Source: Micrasema longulum
Taxonomy: Eukaryota; Arthropoda; Insecta; Trichoptera; Brachycentridae
Reading direction: 5' to 3'
Assembly (NCBI GenBank): GCA_022494885.1
Contig: JAGVSM010003647.1
Location: forward strand, 1 to 64,000
Length of the DNA stretch: 64,000 nt
In this document: piece after piece, positions 1 to 12,099 of the stretch
How positions within the stretch are numbered: the first letter of the stretch is position 1
How the letters are laid out: each line of letters begins with the position of its first letter
Made by a program: the position numbers and the translations under genes
Notes under the pieces: generated by a model
Told to the model about the DNA's origin: nothing
Database searches by the model: none
Seen by the model: the letters and a program-made list of their open reading frames with translations, nothing else

Positions 1-360
1 CGATGTATTATAGGTGCACAAATGTCGAGATCCGTGAAGTGTGTAGGGCTGAGACATGCATTATTGACAGAATCAAGAAAGGGGTGCTGCGTTGGTTTGG
101 ACATGTAGAGCGAATGGACAGCGAAAGAACGACTAAAAGGATCTACGATCTACGATCTACGATCTAAGACCGAGAAAGACATGGCACGATCAAGTCCATC
201 AAATACTTGAAGATGGACATGTCAAAAGTAGGAATAATCGGCGTGCGTGCATAGAAGATGTATGAATGTAGAGGAAGCGAGGTCTGTATGCCAAGATAGA
301 GTGTTATGGCGTTCTATCCTCTCTGCCTACCCCTACGGGGAAACGGCGTGATGGTTTGTT
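1..360 (+). mobile_element. RTE-type LINE 3' fragment (subfamily 1)
   Basis: This is the 3' end of a non-LTR retrotransposon cut by the window edge. Broken frames read RCTNVEIREVC, then LRWFGHVERMDSERTTKRIY, then RRACIEDV, the C-terminal region typical of RTE-like elements of insects. The frame is damaged by a triplication of the motif ctacgat near 147-166. The element ends with the conserved ccctacggggaaacggcgtg followed by a TTG trinucleotide run, and short microsatellite tails are usual for RTE elements. Related copies lie at 20655-21720 and 54885-55010. It is dead. Confidence 0.75.
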
Positions 361-477
361 GTTGTTGTTGTTCCTAGTTCTTCTTCTTACTTCCTTTCAA
401 ACTTATTATCTGATTCCACATTCCTCATCCTATGATCTGAAAATTTTATTTTTCAAGAAATAACCCGCTCAGCCTTT

Positions 478-660
478 ATTTCAGAGGCTTGTCAGCAGGT
501 TGGATAAAGAGGGTGTGGATGGAAGTTATGAAAAATACACCACAATAACCAAATCAGTTGAGAAAAATCTTTCCTGAAACTGGCGGAATTGAACCAGCGA
601 CGCCAGTTTCACAGTTAGCCGTCTAACGAACTGCGCCTCGGCACCTGTACCATTTATATA
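478..660 (-). mobile_element. tRNA-derived SINE, family C
   Basis: On the minus strand the head reads like a tRNA, with an A-box-like GTTCGTTAGACGG and a B-box-like GGTTCAATTCCGCC. It is followed by a shared body ending near ggcttgtcagcagg. A better copy lies at 57871-58080 on the plus strand. Family names A to D are mine. It is not a functional tRNA gene because the cloverleaf is degenerate and continues into SINE body sequence. Confidence 0.7.
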
Positions 661-837
661 ATTTATTTCTAATATAATTTCTTTAGTTCTTTCAGTAAAT
701 ATAAATGTATATCTAAACAAAGAAAATAGATTTATTAGGTAGATAGACATATTATAACTCAACTAAGAAAAGAATTAGAAAATATGAGAATCCAGACATT
801 CAATAATGCAAGTAATACAAATACTGGAAAAACTTAC

Positions 838-1075
838 ATTGTTAATCATCATCGTTTCTCTTTTCATACCCAGTGGTACATGGGGCACTGCATTGGTTAA
901 CTAATAATGCAGTAAGGTGATCCGTCTTAGGCTTCGGGTGCCATTCCAGTAACATTTAAATTTTGCCGTGCAAAACCCCCTTAAAACCAATATTTCACGT
1001 ATACCCCACCAGGAACCGAACTCAGGATCTCAAAAATGGAAGGCAAACACGCCAACTACTGCACAACAAGTAGCA
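838..1075 (-). mobile_element. tRNA-derived SINE, family D
   Basis: The minus-strand copy has a degenerate tRNA-like head (B box seen inverted as ggaaccgaactc) and the family tail containing ggcactgcattgg and ggtgatccgtcttaggcttc. Copies occur at 45545-45785, 40110-40262 and 55748-55946. The 97-residue open frame across it is a by-product. Confidence 0.7.
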
Positions 1076-2929
1076 CTTCTTTTTAATTCGATTTCCTTTC
1101 TTAGGATTTTTACCGGTGAGCAGTTATTGAGTCAAAAACGCTCGTCCAAGGTTTTGGTTCTTTTGCATACTAAGAACGGTATTATTATTATTACCCAGAC
1201 ACGGAAAAAATTAACTGATTTTTTTTTCAATAAATTAATTCTGCGTTTAAAATATGCTTAATTATTAATTATAAATACGGCCTTATCCAATTACAACCGT
1301 TATATGAAGAAACATATATACAAGAAACTAAACTAAAAGAACATAAAACCATGTAGCGATGACAAACAAAGGCAATAAAATAATGGTATAAAATATATTC
1401 ATAAACACGATCAACATATAAGACTTCGAGCTAAACCATGCCAATCCATCTTCATCCCACACTGTTTTAGTGGCAAAGAGATCTACGAAAAGCCGGAAGA
1501 TCTATCCCAAAGAATTTTCAAGTTGTGTGACGAATTGACTAATCTACGCCTTCTGGACATTGGAGCATAAAAACAAAAGTTGCTCTTAGAAAATTTATAA
1601 ATAGCGGATGTTGACTTCTGGTGACATGGTTGGGAACGTGAAAAGAAATTGATTGGAACAGGATGGGGCATCATTTATAGCATTTAATATTTTTAAATGC
1701 ATATAAGGTCCATCTTAGTTCTACGTTTCTCCAATGAAGACAGATCAAGAGATTATCCTATTTTAAAATAGGAAAAATTCTCATTTTAAAAAATATGTAT
1801 TGATAGCTTGGAATATATTTGTTTTTCTTTTATTTCTCTCGTATTTAAAATACAATACGACTGTTCAACTTTATCAACGTTTCTTTATTTCATCGTTATT
1901 AGTATTAATTATATTTCTTTATTGTAATATAAATTTAAACAAACATTGGGTTGTAATTAATATAACATTGCATATTTTCATAAAAAGAACGTTTCGGGTT
2001 GGCGAGTTTCCATTTTTTGGGTTGTCGTATTTTTCACAACGCAATGAAAACTTTTGACATTGAATCATTAATTTTACTAAAAAATGACCCAAACAAAATT
2101 AATAATATCTTCTGAAACATAAAATTTATTGTAATTTGCAACTTACCACAAATATAAGATGACCAATGACCTGGGTTTATAAAGTTAATCCCAAAATCGT
2201 CACACAACACTTGCTCAGTGGAAAATCACTTCATTTCTTTTGTATTATTTATGATCATACCAGTGATTCAAATATGTATTAATTTAATACTTTTATGAAT
2301 AACGACAATCTTATTAATCAAATGAATTTGAGAACTTTAAATGTTTTGAAATTATAAATATTTTAGTCCGCAATCGATCCAAGGAATGGGTTTAAGTATA
2401 AAATATATCTCAATTTATAATTATATGTTGTGTTTACGTTCTTTTAAACAATTTATTAATTCTTTACCTGGATCACAAACATGATATGAAGTATCAAACG
2501 GTTAAAAACATTCTTGATTTTGTGAGAAGGCAGTTAGTTACATCGCGCTAGGCGTATACATGATTTCATTCCCGATAAAAAGATGTTATCTTCGGCGTCT
2601 TTACGATGTTTATAAAAAGGGTTTTGAACCTGAAAAATATGGTATTAAAGACTTATTCTAATAAATAACATGTATTTCCACTTGATACTGATATGCCTTT
2701 AAGTTGTGGTTTAAAAACAGAACATATTTCATAAAAATACGTAAGAAACAAATGAAAACGAAAACTCTTAAACTTGTATCACTGAACGTGACGTCCTTTC
2801 TGACATACTTTATATTTGTCAATATTTTGACTCGTGTTTTACAATAGAAAGTAACAAATGTTGAATATTGCGTTCAAATAGCACGTATTAATCGCTCTTA
2901 ATGGCTCATAGACCTTAAAAACGGAGCGG
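1076..2929. other. AT-rich stretch without recognisable gene
   Basis: I see no supported gene, RNA or recognised repeat here. Short open frames on both strands have AT-driven composition and no domain signature. Confidence 0.5.
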
Positions 2930-3450
2930 AACTCGCTAACATCGGCCTGCCTCACGGAAAACCCAAAATGGCCACCATTTTCCCGAAAGAAAACACTGCC
3001 CTCTCACGCGTTTAAATCATGTTTACCCGAAGATTTCACTCGGTATTAGATGACTATTGTACAAAGGATCGAGTACGGAAGATGGATATTTATATTTTAC
3101 GTACGATTTGCACTTATTAGCGTTATTAGCACAGTCACAAGGGGCACAGCAGCCGCGTTATTTACGTCACAAATCACTGATTTCCCTGGCGCTTTCGCGG
3201 GTGTCCGCGTTGGTGAATCGAGTCCTTTATCTCCGGATTGTCGGGGATTCGCTCAGGGTGCCATTTTGTGTGTTTTTTTAGTCTCTGACGTGTATATAGC
3301 GCGCGACGGATCCGCCGACGACAGCGGAGAAGAACTGGGGTGCGCGCTGCTCGCACGGCCAACCGCCAACATGGCCGCCACGCAGACGCTCGATACAGTG
3401 ACAGGGGCGGACGAACCGACCCTTGCTTGTCTCGCTACGTACTAACTACT
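2930..3450. promoter_or_regulatory. CpG-rich island with promoter-like elements
   Basis: About 500 bp of clearly higher GC and CpG content than the surrounding DNA. It contains gtatatagcgcgcg at about 3291 (TATA-like) and, near 3370, gccaacatggccgccac, which looks both like a Kozak-flanked ATG and like a YY1/Pho-type site. A second atggccacc lies near 2968. A 24-codon frame starts at 3371 (MAATQTLDTV) and stops at 3444. A promoter with a 5' exon, on either strand, is the simplest reading, but I found no downstream exon. Confidence 0.4.
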
Positions 3451-3459
3451 CCTGTGTCC

Positions 3460-5095
3460 TAACGGCTTAACTTTATACACTTTCACGGTTCTTCAGATAC
3501 CAATCGAATCCCACCGATTTTACGGTTAGTTTTGCCGTAAGTCAAAAGCACTGCAGATCACGAACAACTTTACTGCTGTAAGATATGAATCACAAGTAAA
3601 ATTAAATTACGAATAAAAATGTACAGTCCTAACTTCAAATATATTCATTATTTAAGCATTCGTGTACGTTGTAAATAAAGTAGTTTGTTCAGTTTTCTTC
3701 GTTGTTCGCCTGGAATGGTTTTTTTTCTTTCTTTCTGTATCAAAACAGGTAAGGCAATCTTATTCACTAGAGGTGACTTATGGCACAAAACATCTACGGT
3801 TAAAAAATGCCTCTCCATGCATCTAAGGTCCGACGAGACAATTGCGATTTTGAGAAAAAATTGTGAAATTTTGTGAATATTCAAAATTTGATTTCTAAAG
3901 TCCATATTTTTTTTATTTAATACTTCACAAAAATATACTACAAAATTGAATTTACAATGTGTTCCTCACTGGGAAAGCTCGTGCCAAGAAAGACATTTTA
4001 CAATTTTACGTTAAAGTGATATACATATTTTTTACTAAATGAATTGTTTTAAATTTTTAACACACATATACAGAAAATAAATTAATTCAAATACAAACAC
4101 ATTGTTACAAGTATCTACTAAGTGCAGGTAGCTTAGCTTGGATTATCGAAATTATAGGGTGACCATAGTTTCCAGGTTGATTCCATTTCTGTCCATTAAC
4201 ATAATTTTTATTTTTTCTTTCAATTTGGAATATGTTGATGTGTCGCGAATATGTTGGGGAAATTTGATACAAATGATTTCGTGTCTCCGACTGAATATTT
4301 CATAATCATACTCATTTCAAAGTTCAGGACATACTTGCAATTAATCTTTGAGAAATAGCAGAAAGTAAAGTTAACATTCACAACACAGTCAACGGATCAA
4401 AAGAAGAATACAACTTACATATAAGGGCCGTAAAAAATGTTCATTTACTTTCAATAACCAGAAACGTGAGTTCTTTAGTGAGTAAATCACGCCATTGTCA
4501 TTTTTTATTCACTTTGGTCCCCTGGCAATAACTAAGCGACTTAGCCAGTCCCAATCTTGCCTTCGTGTGATAAAATATCATAACATTATGATCGAGATAA
4601 AAACAGTGTTACTTATTTATTATTTTTAACACACCGTTACCTTAAAACGTTGCCTTTATTTTTTTGTTGATTTTTTTGTTTATATTAAGAAAATTTATGT
4701 TATTACAATATTTAAAACGAAAAAATCCTGCAAAAAAAACACTTTGCAGTTTGGCGGGAATTAAAGTGAATGTACTCGTAGATGAAATTGCGAATTTATT
4801 TATTTTTTCTATTAAAAAAAATGTTGCAATTGGTGAACCAATTAGGTCTCAATGAAGTGTCCTGCGCTTGATTAGGTATAAAGAAATATTAGTCGTGAAT
4901 ATTTTTCCCCTTTATCTCTTCCTTTCGGGGTGTCGCCAATAAAAGTGAAGTGTTATCAGAAAAAAATATAAAAATATATTTATTGTACTTTTACTTTTTT
5001 TTATTTTTTTTTTCATTTTACTAGTTATTCAAAGGGAAATGTGTAATTTTTACAAATATTGAAATACATTTTTTTGCTGAAGAAAATAAATACAT
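3460..5095. other. AT-rich stretch without recognisable gene
   Basis: Nothing supported on either strand. Homopolymer T and A runs dominate 4600-5100. Confidence 0.5.
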
Positions 5096-5099
5096 GTTC

Positions 5100-5400
5100 T
5101 TAATTTAAAAAAATAGCAATAAAATGGTTACTGGGTTTAGGTCGAGAAAAATCGGAAAATTTACTCAAAATACATTCTTAAATAATAAATGGTAGAAATT
5201 GATATTGTATAACTGTATAGTAAATTAACTAGAAGTAGTAATGTTATTGTTTATGTTTGCATAAAAATGTCTGCCTTAAAACAGGTTGTACCGAGTTAGG
5301 TAGACTAGACATGATCCAGAGAAATCTATTACCTAAGTGTGTACGAGTATGTGGTAGATAAAGTAATTGTTATTTTGTTAATAAACTATGATTATTATTA
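5100..5400 (+). mobile_element. LINE 3'-end fragment
   Basis: It shares long stretches with the reverse complement of 12100-12300, for example ggttactgggtttaggt and catgatccagagaaatct. In the 12 kb copy the upstream part still encodes a LINE-type C-terminus. This copy ends in a run of ATT repeats near 5390, like a LINE tail. Confidence 0.6.
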
Positions 5401-5401
5401 T

Positions 5402-5560
5402 TATTTACCCAAATATTTCAATACTCATACCATTTCCTTAGAGTCCTAAACAACTTGTGCTGCGAAAATGGGAATCGAGTTGTGGTAGAGTGAGATTTGA
5501 ACCTCGAACATTCTATACGCAAGTCGACAACACCACGGGATTACAATCCAGCTCATAAAT
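5402..5560 (-). mobile_element. tRNA-derived SINE, family A
   Basis: Minus strand: a tRNA-like head with the B box seen inverted as gatttgaacctcg, then the family body matching acccaaatatttca and gaaaatgggaatc. Other family A copies are at 27225-27395, 30885-31075, 49200-49345 and 52131-52300. Confidence 0.7.
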
Positions 5561-5879
5561 GAAATTACTATGTACGTACTCGTTTACGAGACACTCCGAA
5601 ACTATTTCATATCTCGGGCTTGAAATAATACATCTAATAAACTCATAAAACTAATGTTTTTCTCTATGACCATTAGAAACGCTGTATATTTTTTGTAATT
5701 TATGTTGAAAATATTTACCTATTTAAAAAAAAACACATAATTTTAAAACGTCTCTCTCTTTTATGTACACAGTATCTGTTTTTTTATTTTACGTAATGGA
5801 AAACGTTAATATAAATTAATGTATTAAATTTTTTAAAGTATTGTGTTCGTTGCAATATTTTATACTTATATTTTTTCTG

Positions 5880-6330
5880 GGGTTCAAACTGTCAGTAGGG
5901 TCGCAGTTAGTCACATCTTGCTAGATGGTGTGAATCTTAAAAATGCTGCGAACGCCCGTTGCATTCCACCAGCATCACAACTGACTAGTCCTACTCATTA
6001 GCGTTCACGTCACGAGCCCCGGGCAATGGGATCACACTCATAACGGTGTGATCACAGCAGATAACGAGAGGATGAAAGGCGCCTCTAAACCACAACCAAC
6101 CAGCTTAGGGAAGGTAACCCCGACAGAAACAACTACCAGAGAAAGCAACGGGAAACCACTCTGGTCATCTTGGCGAGTACATCCAATAAGCAGTTGTCCT
6201 GGCTGCGGAATACAAGAGTAGCGCAGGACCGAGATGCTTTCGCTGTAGTGATCGCCAACGTCGGGGGACCTGACAAGACACCGAAAGAAGAAGATATTTT
6301 TACCGTATAAACTAAAAAAAAACATCTAAT
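5880..6330 (+). mobile_element. Possible LINE C-terminal relic
   Basis: A GC-richer block than its flanks. The plus strand near 6211-6300 can be read as AQDRDAFAVVIANVG followed by Lys/Glu-rich residues, resembling the A-x-DR-x-x-W-type tail of insect non-LTR retrotransposons, but the conserved Trp is absent. A weak call; it could be other repeat DNA. Confidence 0.3.
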
Positions 6331-6334
6331 ACAA

Positions 6335-7480
6335 AATGATATTAAAAAAAGTATTCTATGAACTTTGCCAATAACATTTACAATATGGATTAATATGATG
6401 GGGATTCGTTGTAGTTACATATCTTATTTTTTTACATGTGGACACCTCCAGACGCCTCCCGGAGACGCTATCGCCAGCCACCACTCTCGCCCCTTCCCAC
6501 GTCAATCCCGCGTCCTTTAGCCCTGAATAATTTCGGAAGATCGTAATCGACGGTGGGAGCCCGTGGGTGTACACGTCTTAATCGAACAATTAAAGTACAA
6601 AAAGATTACAATAAATATTATTTTTAGGGTAACAATATAAACTCCAACCATATAATTTTTTTAAGCCTTTGATATGCTTGAAATATGCCTAATATATGCT
6701 TGCTAGACATATTTGGAGATGGACATCGTCATCCCCCTGCTCAGGAAAATGAATATGTTAACAGGGACAAGAAATAACATAATTGACGATTTTTCTCCTT
6801 TTGAGATAAAATTTAGTCAAGGTTGCAAGGATTATTTCTTTGCCAAACTATTCAATACGCATCCTCACAAAATTTAGTTAACAAATGACAAAAACATTTT
6901 AAAAATGAAAATCAACATCTGGGTACGGTCCTTAGAACAGGTTTTCCTAGTAGGAGGGCTATTAAATTAGTTTTGTATGATTTTCTTGTATGAACAGTAT
7001 AATAATAAAAGGAAAAAAAAATAAAAAAAATTTCGTGTTATTTTGACACGCCGTGAATTTTTAATGATGTACATGTTTAAAATATCTACATTCATTTTAC
7101 ATGTGACGTCACTCTTTCTTCCTAGTTCTTGAAATCTGTAAATTATTATTAATTTCTACTCTGATTCAACGGGTGTTTATGAAATTCTAACCAAACAAAT
7201 TTTCAATATGCTGAATGACTTGGGGACAATAAACATATTTGAAAGAAATAATATTGAAGGTGGTAAAACAAAAGTTCCGTGTAGCAGCTTTACAGAAAAA
7301 CCAATTAAAGTTTCTTTGATTATTTTTTTATCAATTAAAACATCTCATAAATACCTGTTATTTTGGTGGAATTCCTACATAATTTCAATAAAAATTCAAC
7401 TTTTGCTTTTCCACCGACGATATGTACTATAAACTCGGTTATTGATTGATTTGGTGTTTATTTTGTAAAAATCCATATTT
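6335..7480. other. No recognisable gene
   Basis: AT-rich, with a short GC-richer patch at 6430-6570 of unknown nature. The motif cttagaacaggttttcct near 6932 recurs near 52393, so part of this stretch is probably an old repeat. Confidence 0.4.
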
Positions 7481-7484
7481 AAAC

Positions 7485-7715
7485 TTACAATAAAAGAAAT
7501 CAAAAACTTTTTTGGGTTCAACTGAACACTTTATTTTATTTTTACAAATATAAAAACAAAAATTTCGTGAGAATTGTTTAAAATTCGTTTGAAAATGCCG
7601 TAACAAGGCGAAACAATTGTCACAAAATTTTCGTTTTTATATTTGTAAAAATAAAATAAAGTGTTCAGTAGACTCAAATCGGTATTTGATTTCCTATATT
7701 GTAAGTATAAACTTT
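7485..7715. repeat. Foldback element with hammerhead-like core
   Basis: Two inverted arms of about 90 bp (about 7491-7587 and 7610-7712) share tttatatttgtaaaaat and gaacactttattttat. The spacer and right arm contain TTTGAAAAT, then GCC, a 7-nt loop (GTAACAA), GGC, GAAAC, AATT, GTC, AC at 7588-7623. That is a degenerate form of the hammerhead-like motif seen at 10921, 48507 and 50076. It is closest to the version in the foldback at 43605-43950. Confidence 0.65.
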
Positions 7716-7811
7716 GATAATACCAGTGGTATTATGAAAATATCGGTGATTATCACATTTCTTATTTGTTTGCTAACTGGTAAATACCAATTTCGCTGTA
7801 CAAACATTTTA

Positions 7812-7910
7812 CGACTTATTTTTCTTCTTCTTCAGCCTTATTCTCTCCACTGCTGAATAAAGGCCTCTTCTAAGCGTCTCCATTTCTTCCTTTCACCCGC
7901 TTTTACGACT
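7812..7910 (-). mobile_element. LINE 3'-end-like fragment
   Basis: cttcttcttcagcc followed by ctccactgctgaataaagg and cgtctccat is the inverted 3' end of a repeat common in insect non-LTR elements. It is recognised by pattern only. Confidence 0.45.
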
Positions 7911-8630
7911 TAAATAACAATAATGAGGAACTCGCTCATAATATTTTTACCAACTCATTTGTGGACGATTTTGAACACATTATTTTTGAGTGCTATTCGG
8001 AGAAATTCACTGTTCTTATTACTTATATTCGCCTAATAAAGCGTTTTAAAAATACGATATCAGTTAGCGCTGAATTTCGTCGTATTCGTGTATATTTTCT
8101 TTTCTGTCTAATCCGCGCCTGTCTCCGGCGCAGGCGCACTTTGCGCCCCACTCCCGCCCTACGGACACGACAAACCAACCCTCATCGTCACAATCAGCAG
8201 GAGACCTCTTCGTGCACCACCCGTCCCCGTGGACTTCCAAAGGACACTTCGTTCCACATCATTTTCCTTTCGCTGTTGACAATACCAGCCATCATTTGAT
8301 GTACTGAAAGTTTTCGTAAATATTTGTATTATAAACAAAACGTGGGTAAAAATTACGACAAGGGTTGTTGCTATCAACATCTTAATTCTTATTTTACTGC
8401 CGACAAAGTTATCTGGTGAACCTTTTAATAGTTTGTTTTGCCATGTTTGGATTTATTTATTCATCAACTAAGGGCATTTTAGGCTGTGCCCGTGCTAACT
8501 TTAATAGTTAACATAAAATATATTAAATAAAGAGAAATAAAAACATATTATTTTTTACAATAACAAAGAATCACACCGTACAAAAAATAACACTAAATAC
8601 ATACGTTGATAAAACATTAGATATTATTTC
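7911..8630. other. No recognisable gene; GC-rich patch inside
   Basis: 8110-8240 is much richer in C and G than its flanks (gcgcaggcgcactttgcgcc). No open frame here resembles a known family. Confidence 0.4.
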
Positions 8631-8639
8631 AAGTTTATT

Positions 8640-9645
8640 TATTTATTTAAACGCCTTACAGGCTTTAACATGTTTAACATATATTTATATATATAGAACA
8701 GACATATATTTTACACAAAAGTTGCAAAAAAATCCTAATGAAGTAATAAGAAAAAGAAAATGAAAAATATATTAAAACTAATCTTACATATAGTACATAA
8801 GTATATACATACATATATTCCAGTAGAGAGAACAGAAAATATTTTTTTCTCATCGGTTATATTAAAAGAATCTTAAAATTAGAAGAATGAACAAAAATAA
8901 TAATTAAGAATACAGATATAAGTTAATATAAGGTAAACAATATAAAACAACAAAGTATTATTTAAGTATTTAAATTTGGAGATAATAAATTGATACACTG
9001 CCTTTTAAAATTCAAAAGTGTTGTATTAAATATATCTATGTCATTTGCGTATTCGTTTGCAAACACAAGAATTCTCCTTATAGGCGAGTGTGCACTGTAG
9101 TTACTTGTAAATACATTTATATGGAAGAGTTTATTAAATCGAGTAATCCGGCCGGGCACTCGCAAGTTAATTAGTTTTAACAGTTCGTAACAGTCAAATA
9201 TTGAATTTAATATTTTAAATAAAAATAACAAATCATTTCATTTTCTTCTAGTTTCTAATGTGTGTAAATTTAAATATTTATTTAAGTATGTATAATTAAT
9301 ATGTTCAACTGGAGTACCTTATTTAAAATTAATGAAACGTAAAAATTTATGTTGAATTCTTTCGATATTATTTATATGAACTTTATAATATTTATGGTGA
9401 CCATATAACTGAGTTGTATTCAAATTGGCTACGTACTAAAGCAACTTATACAATTTTAATTACATGGACTGAGTCAAAGTCTCTAATCGTTCGCAACAGA
9501 AATCCGAGAGTTTTCATGCTTTTATTAGTTATGCTCTGTATATGTTTAATGAAGTTTAATTTTTCATCAAATATAATACCAAGATCAGTCATTTCGGTTA
9601 CTCGCTTCAGCATTTACAAATTAATAATATTATGAATGAGGACGT
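8640..9645 (-). mobile_element. LINE (Jockey-like) reverse-transcriptase C-terminus, decayed
   Basis: On the minus strand from about 9605 the broken frame reads TDLGIIFDEKLNFIKHIQ, then KTLGFLLRTIRDFDSV, then a stop, then VRSQFEYNSVIWSP. This is the region downstream of the catalytic box in Jockey-type LINEs, usually DLGV.FD.KL.F..H and VRS.LEY.S.IWSP. Further along, 9210-8962 reads ELLKLINLRVPGRITR, FHINVFTSNY, SPIRR and DIDIF, the usual end of the same ORF. Several stops and a shift break it. The 3' region runs to the TTTATTTATTTA stretch at 8640. Confidence 0.8.
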
Positions 9646-10056
9646 TCAGTGGGGTTTTTTTTATTCGTTCACATACTATTTATTTATTTACATACATAAA
9701 TTTACTGCATATTATTTGAGACAAAAGTCCCAACTCCTGTGTTGAGATGGGATTAGCAATTAGTTGACACAGATACATGAGTATATCACCACAAATACAA
9801 ACATCAATATGGTAAACAGTTAACTCAAACTTTCGGAAAATCATCAAGGAGTTTCCCACTCAAATTCCTTCCACTAAGGAAAATCCAGTCCTTGACTCCT
9901 CTCTTGAAAATATTTTTTGTCCTTGAGAGCTTAATCGCTCGTTCAAAATATTGAACACTCTCGGTGCGATAAAAGAGAGATGCCTCTGAGCAAAAGTCGT
10001 ACGGGTTTTGGGTATGACATAATTCTTGCTTTGGGAAAACCTCAGCTTTTTTTATG
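9646..10056. other. No recognisable gene; probable repeat
   Basis: The tttatttatttacatacat start and overall composition suggest another retrotransposon 3' end. No coding signature was found. Confidence 0.35.
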
Positions 10057-10233
10057 TATCATATTATCATCGTTACTTGTGACATTATTTAAAGTAATCC
10101 ATTTTTTTAAATCATACATTTTCGAGAAACTTCGCCACAAAATTAAATGCTCTATTTTTTACTGCGTGTGAGAAAATACTTTTTATATCCGATTTCCTGT
10201 AGCACTGAACTTCCTCGTTATTTATTAAACTGT
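10057..10233 (+). mobile_element. Truncated copy of the TGAGGAAGTTCAG inverted-repeat element
   Basis: It shares cgagaaacttcgcc, ttaaatgctctattttt and gcactgaacttcctc with the fuller copies at 26168-26581 and 27100-27563. The left end is missing. Confidence 0.6.
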
Positions 10234-10592
10234 GCGGGTAGAAAATATACTCACGAATATTTATGCATAATTAGCTCAAAAATCACAATTTTCGACAATT
10301 TTTAATTGAAAAATATATTTTCAACTAATCGACTGGTGTACTAAATTAACCCTTATTGCTTAATATATAAATACTAATTAATCAATAAGTTATATAAAAG
10401 GTTTTCCTAGGAACACTTAACTGCAAACAACAAAAAGATCATAATTTTCCCAGACACAAGCCATTGCCCTGTCGATTAGTTTAACCCATCAAGAAGTAAG
10501 CTAATTATTTTATTTTTTTGTATAAATGTCTCTGCTGTAAGAACACGTCATTAATCGAGCCGTCTTTGGGTACTTCATTGTAAAGCCAGGGC
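10234..10592. other. No recognisable gene
   Basis: AT-rich; nothing supported. Confidence 0.4.
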
Positions 10593-10749
10593 GTGATTAT
10601 AAAGGCCATTTTCATCGGTACATACCAATACGACCATAAACGTTATTATTACAGAAACTATAAAACAAGCAGTCACAATACATCAAACCTTACGTCAGAC
10701 GACGGGCTTAAATTAAATTCAACATGGTTCCCAGCACTACATATGACAA

Positions 10750-10905
10750 AAACGAATAGAAATGTGCCTACTGCCGACTGCGACACAGTACAAATTACTA
10801 GTACATAAACATAATTATTCTTTCCTACAAAACTAGAAATGTGCCTACTGCTGACTGTGACACGGTACAAATTACTAGTACATAAACACATACATTTCTC
10901 TATAA
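10750..10905 (+). repeat. Imperfect tandem duplication, about 89-bp period
   Basis: agaaatgtgcctactgc at about 10758 recurs at about 10847. Each is followed by gactg, cgacac or tgacac, and then acaaattactagtacataaa. Two copies only; they lie just upstream of the hammerhead-like motif at 10921. Confidence 0.75.
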
Positions 10906-10917
10906 AACACACAGTTT

Positions 10918-10960
10918 TCCCTGAAGATGGCTCCTGCAATGGTAGCCGAAACGTCGGATC
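10918..10960 (+). ncRNA. Hammerhead-ribozyme-like motif (reduced stem III)
   Basis: Reading the plus strand: CC, then CTGAAGA (10921-10927), one extra T, stem II GGCT/AGCC (10929-10932 with 10944-10947), then GAAAC (10948-10952) directly followed by GTC (10953-10955) and GGA. The GGA can pair with the bases before CTGA to start stem I. The order CUGANGA, stem II, GAAA, GUC is the hammerhead core. Stem III is almost absent, as in variants known from Penelope-like elements that cleave as dimers. The extra T between CTGANGA and stem II departs from the canonical core, so activity is unproven. Unlike the other copies, it is not inside an obvious palindrome. Confidence 0.5.
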
Positions 10961-11029
10961 AAATCCAACATACACGGTATCATCCAAAAAAGATACATAA
11001 TATTGATACATCAAACCTGTTTGACATTA

Positions 11030-11640
11030 CCTATTTGAAAAAAATATATATATTTTACTTTTTGTATACTTTCATATTATATTTATTTACTCTTGTTAGA
11101 GTTGGGGTTACCCGTATGGCTCCGCTGGCATATGTTATTTTACATTTATGTTCAAAAAATAAAACATTATTGTAATATTTTATTTTTTTACAATTCGCAT
11201 GATTTGGAGTGGCTTTTCACAGGTGAGCTTTTTTTCTTATTTTTTGGCATTGTATTTAGTTATATATAGAAAACTTGAATTGGCCTATAGTTTCGGTTTA
11301 TTTGTAAATATAGTTTTTTTTTCTTTTCGTTGTTTTTTTTTTGATAAATGTATTTTTTAAATAAACTGGAAATTCCAAAAATAAAAAAATGAAATCTCAA
11401 AGTTTGACAGCATGGTTTGTAAAAATGAGTCTTGTATGAGTCGTTTTGATTCGTACACAGTAGTTAAGGGTTAAAATTATTTTATTAATAATAATTTTAA
11501 CAAATTTTTAAATTCCTGTTTATTTGCTAAAGGGTTATTTCTGTTCAAGATGTACGTAAAAAATCGTTCGTTCATATTTTGTATATTTTTTAGTAATATT
11601 TTAATTTTCCCAGAATTCTCGAATCTCAGATTTAACAAAT
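11030..11640. other. AT-rich, no recognisable gene
   Basis: Long T runs; nothing supported. The phrase acccgtatggctccg near 11110 has a partial match in the inverted sequence near 33225, so it may be a repeat. Confidence 0.4.
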
Positions 11641-11945
11641 TTTTAAAGTGGGTTTGCGTAAATTATAAAATATCGTTTATTTTTTCTTACTCGCGGTAAA
11701 AAATTGTTCATTTTTTGTACAGCGAAGCACTTATCTCGAAAATGTATAAATTAAAAATAAAAAAAAACAAGTTCTTCCGAATTAACCAATGGCAGATTGT
11801 TGTGAAGGATTTCCGGTTTCCGGGAAGCCAACTCACCAATCAGCAGAACTAACTGATTAGAACTTGTGACGTCACTGGCGGAGTAATTGCAAAACATTAA
11901 AAAACCATTTCGCTGATAATTCGATGCAGAAAAATATTTTGAGAG
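11640..11945 (-). mobile_element. Decayed copy of the TGAGGAAGTTCAG inverted-repeat element
   Basis: It contains the family hallmarks ggatttccggtttccggga, caatcagcagaact, aacttgtgacgtcac and cgctgataat in the order seen in the 59731-60165 copy. The terminal repeats are eroded. Confidence 0.55.
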
Positions 11946-11954
11946 TCTTTGTCG

Positions 11955-12030
11955 GCCTCGTGGTGTGGTCAGCACGTTCGCCTACCATGCAAGAGATCTA
12001 GGATTCCATTCCCGACATGGTTAATTTGAA
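11955..12030 (+). mobile_element. tRNA-derived SINE head, family D (partial)
   Basis: ggcctcgtggtgtggtcagc and cgcctaccatgc followed by ggattccattcccgac match the tRNA-like head of the 55748 copy. The body is missing. Confidence 0.65.
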
Positions 12031-12099
12031 ATATTTATTTATTGTCAATAATAATAATAATGATGATTTATTAACAAAAACAACAATTTCTTTACCTAC

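Noticed and set aside
3050..3445. 131-codon plus-strand frame in the CpG-rich block
   Set aside because: Translation resembles no family; overlapping frames open on both strands are expected in GC-rich DNA. Only the promoter-like reading is kept.
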